9,537 bases of DNA. Origin: Myxococcales bacterium (GTDB lineage: Bacteria; Myxococcota; Myxococcia; Myxococcales; Myxococcaceae). Below the pieces are notes generated by a model. That model ran no database searches and was not told where the DNA came from. It saw nothing but the letters and a program-made list of their open reading frames with translations. A program made the position numbers and the translations under genes. Below, piece after piece: positions 5,533 to 9,537 of the stretch (its first letter is position 1; each line of letters starts with the position of its first letter). Location: assembly GCA_003153055.1 (NCBI GenBank), contig PMBV01000023.1:277-9813 (forward strand), in the 5' to 3' direction.

Positions 5533-6920
5533 GAGAGCCACTGCGAGTGAGCCCCATTCCTGCCCTGGCGGAGCGTGCCCGGGCGCTGTTCCGCAGCGAA
5601 GCGACTCGAGGCCTGGCGTTTCGCCGCGAGAAGCTCCTCAAGCTGAAGTCGGTGCTCGAGGCCAACGAAGAGAAGGTCTTCGCCGCGCTCATGGCCGATC
5701 TGGGCAAGCCCCCACAGGACGCCTACCTCGCCGAGCTGGGCCTGGTGTACGAGGAGCTGAAGCTCGCAGTGAAGAACCTGGGCTCGTGGATGAAGCCCGA
5801 GCGTCGGGGCACTCCGCTGGTGCTCTGGCCGGCGAGCTCGGCGCGGTACCCGGAGCCTCTGGGCACGGTGCTCATCATCGCCCCGTGGAACTACCCCTTC
5901 ACGCTGGCCCTCGACCCGCTCGTTGGCGCCATCGCCGCCGGGTGCACCGTGGTCCTCAAGCCGTCAGAGGTGAGCACGGCCACCGCCGCGGTCCTCGAGG
6001 ACGTCTGCCGTCAGGCGTTCGGCGACGACGGCTTGGTCACCGTGGTGCAGGGCGGGCCCGAGGTCTCGCAGGCGCTCCTGGCCGAGAAGTGGGACCTCGT
6101 CTTCTTCACCGGCTCGACCCAGGTCGGCCAGGTGGTGATGGAGGCCGCGGCCAAGCACCTGACCCCGGTGGTCCTGGAGCTGGGCGGGAAGTCGCCCTGC
6201 ATCGTCGACGAGGACACCGACCTCGCGGTCACGGCCCGGAGGATCGCCTGGGGCAAGGCCTACAACGCCGGTCAGACCTGCGTGGCCCCCGACTACGTGC
6301 TGGTGCATCGGGCGGTGAAGCAGCCATTTATCGACGCCATGGCCACGGCCTTGTCCGAGCTGTTTGGCAGCGATCCGATGAAGAGCCCCGACTACGGGCG
6401 CATCATCAACGCCCGGCACTTCTCGCGGCTGATGCGGCTGATGCCAGGTGGTCGAGTGGTGGTCGGAGGGCAGACCGACGAGGCCTCGCGCTTCATCGCC
6501 CCCACGGTGCTGACCGACGTCGAGCTCTCCCACCCGCTGATGCAGGAGGAGATCTTCGGCCCGCTGCTCCCGGTCATCGAGGTGCCCGACCTCGAGAGCG
6601 CGATTCGCTTCGTCAACCAGAGGCCCAGACCGCTCGCCCTCTACGCCTTCACTCGAGACGACGGGAAGGCCGAAGAGATTCTCCGCCGGGTGTCGGCCGG
6701 TGGCGCGGTGGTCAATGACTGCATCATCCACTTCGCCAACACCAGCCTGCCCTTCGGCGGAGTCGGCCCGAGCGGCATGGGCGCGTACCATGGCAAGGCG
6801 AGCTTCGACACCTTCACCCACTACAAGTCGGTGATGAAGAAGCCCTTCTCGCTGGACATCAAGCTGCGCTACCCGCCCTACAAGACGCCGCTCTCGCTGT
6901 TCAGGCGCCTCGTCGGATGA
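5529..6920 (+). CDS. NAD(P)-dependent aldehyde dehydrogenase, class-3-like (coniferyl/fatty aldehyde type)
   Basis: This cytoplasmic enzyme (463 residues) oxidises an aldehyde to a carboxylic acid with NAD(P)+. All core ALDH residues are present: PWNYPF at 119-124 with catalytic Asn121, FTGS at 193-196 in the cofactor fold, general base Glu217 in ELGGK, nucleophile Cys251 in AGQTC, and Glu341 in EEIFGP. The 34-residue Glu-Cys spacing is canonical. Short length, AGQTCVAPDYVL, LPFGGVGPSGMGAYHGKASFDTFTH-type motifs and the RYPPYKTP end point to ALDH class 3 (coniferyl or long-chain aldehyde). No membrane tail is seen, so it is likely soluble. The frame is open to 5067, but that stretch overlaps tetR; ATG 5529 with AGAGGT at 5512-5517 is the sensible start. 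It is probably co-transcribed with and repressed by the upstream TetR. The true substrate cannot be read from sequence. Confidence 0.93.
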   Translation: MREPLRVSPIPALAERARALFRSEATRGLAFRREKLLKLKSVLEANEEKVFAALMADLGKPPQDAYLAELGLVYEELKLAVKNLGSWMKPERRGTPLVLWPASSARYPEPLGTVLIIAPWNYPFTLALDPLVGAIAAGCTVVLKPSEVSTATAAVLEDVCRQAFGDDGLVTVVQGGPEVSQALLAEKWDLVFFTGSTQVGQVVMEAAAKHLTPVVLELGGKSPCIVDEDTDLAVTARRIAWGKAYNAGQTCVAPDYVLVHRAVKQPFIDAMATALSELFGSDPMKSPDYGRIINARHFSRLMRLMPGGRVVVGGQTDEASRFIAPTVLTDVELSHPLMQEEIFGPLLPVIEVPDLESAIRFVNQRPRPLALYAFTRDDGKAEEILRRVSAGGAVVNDCIIHFANTSLPFGGVGPSGMGAYHGKASFDTFTHYKSVMKKPFSLDIKLRYPPYKTPLSLFRRLVG

Positions 6921-6927
6921 CTGGCCT

Positions 6928-8382
6928 TCAGCGCCGGTAGCGCCAGAGGTCGTTCAGCTCGCCCTGACGACCAGCACCGTCGATGCCCATGCCGCCGAAC
7001 ACCCAGAGGTCGCCGTTGTGGGCGACCCACCAGGCGGCTCCGTACCTCGCGCCGGGAGAGCCGTCGCCACCGTCCGCGACCGGGTAGGAGCCAGGCTGAT
7101 CGACGAAGCTCGAGCCGCCCATCCAGGTCCAGTTGGTGCCGTCGAATCTCCACACGTCGTTGAGCGGCCCAGGCCCGTGGGCGCTCCCAGCGAGTTGGCC
7201 CCAGCCATAGCCGCCCGCGAGCCAGAGGTTCTCGCAGCGATCGGCCCAGGCGATGGCCGCGCGGCGCGAGCCTGGGCTGTTGGTCGAATCGACCACGCCC
7301 CGCTGCCCGTAGGTTCCGGTGGAGTACGCGCCGGGAGTGCTGGCTCCAGTGCCGGTCACCCACGTCCAGCTCGTTCCGTCGAAGCGCCACAGCTCGTCGG
7401 TGCTGCCTTCGAGCCCGGCCTCGTCTCCGCCGAATAGCCAGAGCGCCCCTCCTTGGCTCCACGTGGCCGAGAGCTGCAGGCCGCCGGGGGTGCTGCCAGC
7501 GTCGGCTGAGCCTTTGGTGCCGTGGACACCCAGCGAGTCCGAGGCGGCAGGGCTTCCGCTCACCCAGGCCCAGCTCGTGCCTTCGAACCTCCAGAGGTCG
7601 TCGAGGTCTCCCACGCCGGAGTCCTCGCCGTAGCCTCGGCCTCCGAAGAGCCAGGCGCCCCTCTCGTCGACCCAGGTCGCCGGAGAAGCGCGGGCTCCGG
7701 GAGTCCCGCCGTCGCCGTACCAGCCGGGCTGGTCGCTCGTATCGGCACCGCCCACCCAGGTCCACCGTTGGCCGTCGAACTTCCAGACGTCGGAGAGGTA
7801 GCCCTCGAGGCGGCTCTTGGCGAAGCCGTAGCCCCCGAAAAGCCACAGGGCGCCGGCGCGGTCGACCCACCCAGCGGCCAGCTCGCGGGCACCGGGCGAT
7901 CCACCGGCGGAATAGGCCCCCGGCTGGTTGGGCCACGACGCGCCCGAGACCCAGGTCCAGTTGGTGCCATCGAACTTCCACAGGTCGTCGAGGTAGCCGG
8001 CCTGACCGCTCGCCGCGTAGCCCCAGCCGCCGAAGAGCCAGAACGTGCCCTCGGGGTCGACCCACGCCGCGGCGTATCGGCGAGCGCCGGGGCGATTGTT
8101 GGGGTGGGCGACTCCCTGTGTGCCGTAGCGCCCGTGCTCGAGGGCCGAAGCGCCGCCGCCCATCCAGGCCCAGGAGCCGGGCTCCGCCGAAGGGTCGCAC
8201 GCCCCGGCGTCTGGCCCAGTGGAGGGCGGGCCTGCGTCGGCTGGCCCTTCTTCAAAGCCGGCGTCGTCGAAGCCCGCGTCGACGGCCGCGTCGGCCTCAA
8301 CGAGGGAGGTGGTGACTGGCCGCTCCACGCAGCCGCTCGCCACCAGGCAACAGGTTCCCCACCACAGAAGGGCTCGGGTCAT
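6928..8382 (-). CDS. Kelch-type six-bladed beta-propeller lipoprotein
   Basis: This is a 484-residue exported lipoprotein, likely outer-envelope or surface. Residues 1-18 form a short signal peptide ending in VASGC, with Cys18 the lipidation site. An Asp/Ala/Pro-rich linker follows (about 19-65), then six repeats of roughly 65-70 residues. Each has a PGAR-like turn, a WVD strand, LWLFGG, then DLWKFDGTxWTWVxG, the pattern of Kelch or galactose-oxidase blades. The N-terminal strand SWAWMGG (about 70-76) supplies the strand missing after the final DLWRY, the usual ring closure of a propeller. Blade three is one residue short at ERGAWLFGG. No copper-radical or catalytic residues are evident, so a binding role is more likely than an enzyme. 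The ATG at 8382 has a weak Shine-Dalgarno site; a TTG at 8397 is in frame. It follows the Cys-rich lipoprotein gene by 26 bases, probably in the same operon. Confidence 0.9.
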   Translation of the reverse strand: MTRALLWWGTCCLVASGCVERPVTTSLVEADAAVDAGFDDAGFEEGPADAGPPSTGPDAGACDPSAEPGSWAWMGGGASALEHGRYGTQGVAHPNNRPGARRYAAAWVDPEGTFWLFGGWGYAASGQAGYLDDLWKFDGTNWTWVSGASWPNQPGAYSAGGSPGARELAAGWVDRAGALWLFGGYGFAKSRLEGYLSDVWKFDGQRWTWVGGADTSDQPGWYGDGGTPGARASPATWVDERGAWLFGGRGYGEDSGVGDLDDLWRFEGTSWAWVSGSPAASDSLGVHGTKGSADAGSTPGGLQLSATWSQGGALWLFGGDEAGLEGSTDELWRFDGTSWTWVTGTGASTPGAYSTGTYGQRGVVDSTNSPGSRRAAIAWADRCENLWLAGGYGWGQLAGSAHGPGPLNDVWRFDGTNWTWMGGSSFVDQPGSYPVADGGDGSPGARYGAAWWVAHNGDLWVFGGMGIDGAGRQGELNDLWRYRR

Positions 8383-8408
8383 CGTGGCGCTCGGCAACGG
8401 GGGAGGCG

Positions 8409-9215
8409 TCAGGGTCTCAGCGTGAAGACCGAGGAGTCGGTCGAGCTCGTCGTGGCCACCTGATGGAAGCCGAGGCTTCCATTCTGAATGCAGTATTCGT
8501 AGGTCGAGGTCGCGCCCGATGAGTCACTCAAGCGGAACGTCGTGCCCGAGGCGCCAGCGTCGCTCGCGGCCACGCTTCCACCATCGAAGGACACCGGGCA
8601 CGTGCAGGGTCCGCTCTGACCGGTGCTGGTGCACCCGGTCGTCTGCAGACCGAGTTTCTTGACGGCCGTGGTGACGGCACCACAGAGCCCGAGGGAGCAG
8701 GTGTACGGCACCACCACGGTGCCTCCGACGGCCCAGGACACGCTCTGACTCACCGAGCTCGGGGTGAACTCCATGGTGCCCGAGGCCGTCCCGTGGAAGT
8801 CGTAGGTCACGCCCGGGCAGCCTGCATCGAAGGAGAGGCTGAAGCACGCCCCCGTGTAGGCCCACTTGCCCACCGGGTCGCCACCGCAGGGAGTGATCGC
8901 TGGGCAGGTCTGCTTGAACTCGATGTTGAAGGCTCTCGCGCCGCCATCTGCGCTGCCCTGGCCACCGCCGCTCCCACCCCCGGCATGGCCGCCACCGCCG
9001 CCTTGAGTCCCCCCGCCGACGTTGCCCTGTCCGCCTCCCGTGTTGGCCGTGCCTCCACCCTGACCACCGCCGATGCTTGCGGTTCCGCCGCCCGCGCCGC
9101 CACCCACGACACCTCCCCCGGAGCCACCAGTCGCGTGGCCTCCGTCAGCGTCTGTGTTCGGCGTGCCACAGGCAAACGAGACAAGTACGAGGAGCGGCGT
9201 GAGACGTCTGAGCAT
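8409..9215 (-). CDS. Cys-rich lipoprotein with Gly-rich linker
   Basis: This is a 268-residue exported lipoprotein. Residues 1-16 form the signal peptide ending in VSFAC, with Cys16 the probable lipidation site; the -3 Ser and -2 Phe make the lipobox imperfect. A long Gly-rich linker runs about 25-92 (GGG units with Thr, Gln and Ala), typical of myxobacterial surface lipoproteins. The globular part, about 95-268, contains ten cysteines and starts with QTCPAITPCGGDPVGKWAYTG. Its Cys-Gly-Gly-Asp-x-Val-Gly-x-Trp start and later beta-strand pattern suggest a lipocalin-like or small barrel fold held by disulfides. That is an inference; I know no function for it. I chose the ATG at 9215 over a TTG at 9221, with the weak AAAGAG as ribosome site. 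It is the first gene of the minus-strand lipoprotein operon, with promoter elements just upstream. Confidence 0.85.
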   Translation of the reverse strand: MLRRLTPLLVLVSFACGTPNTDADGGHATGGSGGGVVGGGAGGGTASIGGGQGGGTANTGGGQGNVGGGTQGGGGGHAGGGSGGGQGSADGGARAFNIEFKQTCPAITPCGGDPVGKWAYTGACFSLSFDAGCPGVTYDFHGTASGTMEFTPSSVSQSVSWAVGGTVVVPYTCSLGLCGAVTTAVKKLGLQTTGCTSTGQSGPCTCPVSFDGGSVAASDAGASGTTFRLSDSSGATSTYEYCIQNGSLGFHQVATTSSTDSSVFTLRP

Positions 9216-9243
9216 CTGCAACTCTTTCTGTGAAGTCGAGAAT

Positions 9244-9255
9244 GACCAATTGGTC
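9244..9255. promoter_or_regulatory. Perfect 12-bp palindrome GACCAATTGGTC at the transcription start
   Basis: This site has exact six-plus-six symmetry with no spacer, overlapping the last base of the -10 and the predicted start point. It shares the ACCAA/TTGGT half-sites with the inverted repeat ahead of tetR. It is a candidate second repressor site. Confidence 0.45.
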
Positions 9256-9284
9256 TAATACCGTTTACCGAGCGGTAAGTTCAA
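9255..9284 (-). promoter_or_regulatory. Promoter of the lipoprotein operon
   Basis: Read on the minus strand, TTGAAC (9284-9279) and TATTAG (9260-9255) resemble a sigma-70 -35/-10 pair with an 18-base spacer. Transcription would start near 9248, giving a leader of about 33 bases before the ATG at 9215. The fit and position are good, though TATTAG is not a perfect -10. Confidence 0.55.
9265..9278. promoter_or_regulatory. Palindromic operator TTACCG-AG-CGGTAA inside the promoter spacer
   Basis: TTACCG and CGGTAA are exact reverse complements two bases apart. The site fills most of the spacer and touches the -35 element, so a bound dimer would block RNA polymerase. The size and symmetry suit a TetR-family repressor. 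Which regulator binds is not shown by the sequence. Confidence 0.5.
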
Positions 9285-9531
9285 GAGCCACGCCCCAGGT
9301 CGTCATGGCGTGGTCAGGTCTGATTCGTGGTTTCGACCGGCAGCGGCCGTCGCTGGTGGCAGATGTAGGCGCTCCGTGCCGCCGGCGCGATTTTCGGCAC
9401 GGCTGCCGGTTTCTGGACCTTGCTGGGTGATTTCCTGATCCACTGGCAGCGGGAGAAAAGCGGGGACGGAGCCGGCGGGCCCCGCCCCCTCAACAACCGC
9501 TGGGAGAAAAGCCAGCAAGGAGCATTCGATC
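9285..9531. promoter_or_regulatory. Leader region of a gene that starts at the right edge
   Basis: This stretch holds several structures but no convincing complete gene. CCACGCC (9288-9294) pairs exactly with GGCGTGG (9307-9313), 12 bases apart. CCGTGCCG (9374-9381) pairs exactly with CGGCACGG (9395-9402) around a 13-base loop. The 11-mer GGGAGAAAAGC occurs twice, at 9451-9461 and 9502-9512, 51 bases apart. A strong AAGGAG site at 9517-9522 then precedes an ATG. The stretch may also contain the end of a mobile element, but I see no matching terminal repeats within the window. Confidence 0.35.
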
Positions 9532-9537
9532 ATGGCT
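9532..9537 (+). CDS. Start of a gene cut off by the window edge
   Basis: Only ATG-GCT (Met-Ala) is visible. The call rests on AAGGAG at 9517-9522, nine bases upstream, which is one of the best Shine-Dalgarno matches in this window. The gene would be divergent from the lipoprotein operon. Its product cannot be told from two codons. Confidence 0.4.

Noticed and set aside
6918..6930. Possible terminator between the convergent aldehyde dehydrogenase and Kelch genes
   Set aside because: Only seven bases separate the two stop codons, and no stem with a T-run is visible there.
7522..8463. 313-residue plus-strand open frame opposite the Kelch lipoprotein gene
   Set aside because: It is Ala/Gly/Pro/Val-rich with no motif, while the minus strand has a lipobox and six clean propeller blades.

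Overview
The window looks like chromosomal DNA of a myxobacterium (Myxococcota, probably a Cystobacterineae relative). The clues are very high GC with G/C-rich third codon positions, several lipoproteins whose lipobox is followed by Gly/Ala/Asp-rich linkers, an ECF sigma factor carrying its own zinc-finger tail, and GTG starts. This is inferred from style; no ribosomal or marker gene is present.

Layout. 1-385: no gene seen; a perfect 19-bp palindrome lies at 9-27. 386-769 (-): small hypothetical protein. 770-1163: divergent intergenic region. 1164-3746 (+): 860-residue lipoprotein with an Ig-like domain, a cadherin-like domain and five DUF11-type modules arranged A-B-A-B-A with a strict 747-bp period. 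3940-4749 (+): ECF sigma factor with a C-terminal anti-sigma-like zinc-binding domain. 4856-5494 (+): TetR-family regulator with an inverted repeat running into its start codon. 5529-6920 (+): class-3-like aldehyde dehydrogenase, probably in an operon with tetR; a 13-codon reading frame is wedged between them with ATGA overlaps at both ends. Convergent to these, on the minus strand, a two-gene lipoprotein operon runs from 9215 to 6928: a Cys-rich lipoprotein (9215-8409), then a six-bladed Kelch-type lipoprotein (8382-6928). Its promoter region (9244-9284) has a good -35/-10 pair overlapped by two perfect palindromes. The right edge (about 9285-9537) is the leader of a plus-strand gene of which only the Shine-Dalgarno site and the first two codons are visible.

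How it may work together. Three of the seven complete genes encode lipoproteins expected in the outer envelope: one a repetitive stalk-like protein, one a propeller, one a small disulfide-rich domain. The other recognisable genes are regulators (ECF-zinc-finger sigma, TetR) and one aldehyde-oxidising enzyme probably controlled by the TetR. The tetR upstream inverted repeat and the lipoprotein-operon palindromes share the half-sites ACCAA/TTGGT and ACTTACC, so one regulator acting on both is possible but unproven. I found no CRISPR array, tRNA, rRNA, intact insertion sequence or recognised defence system.
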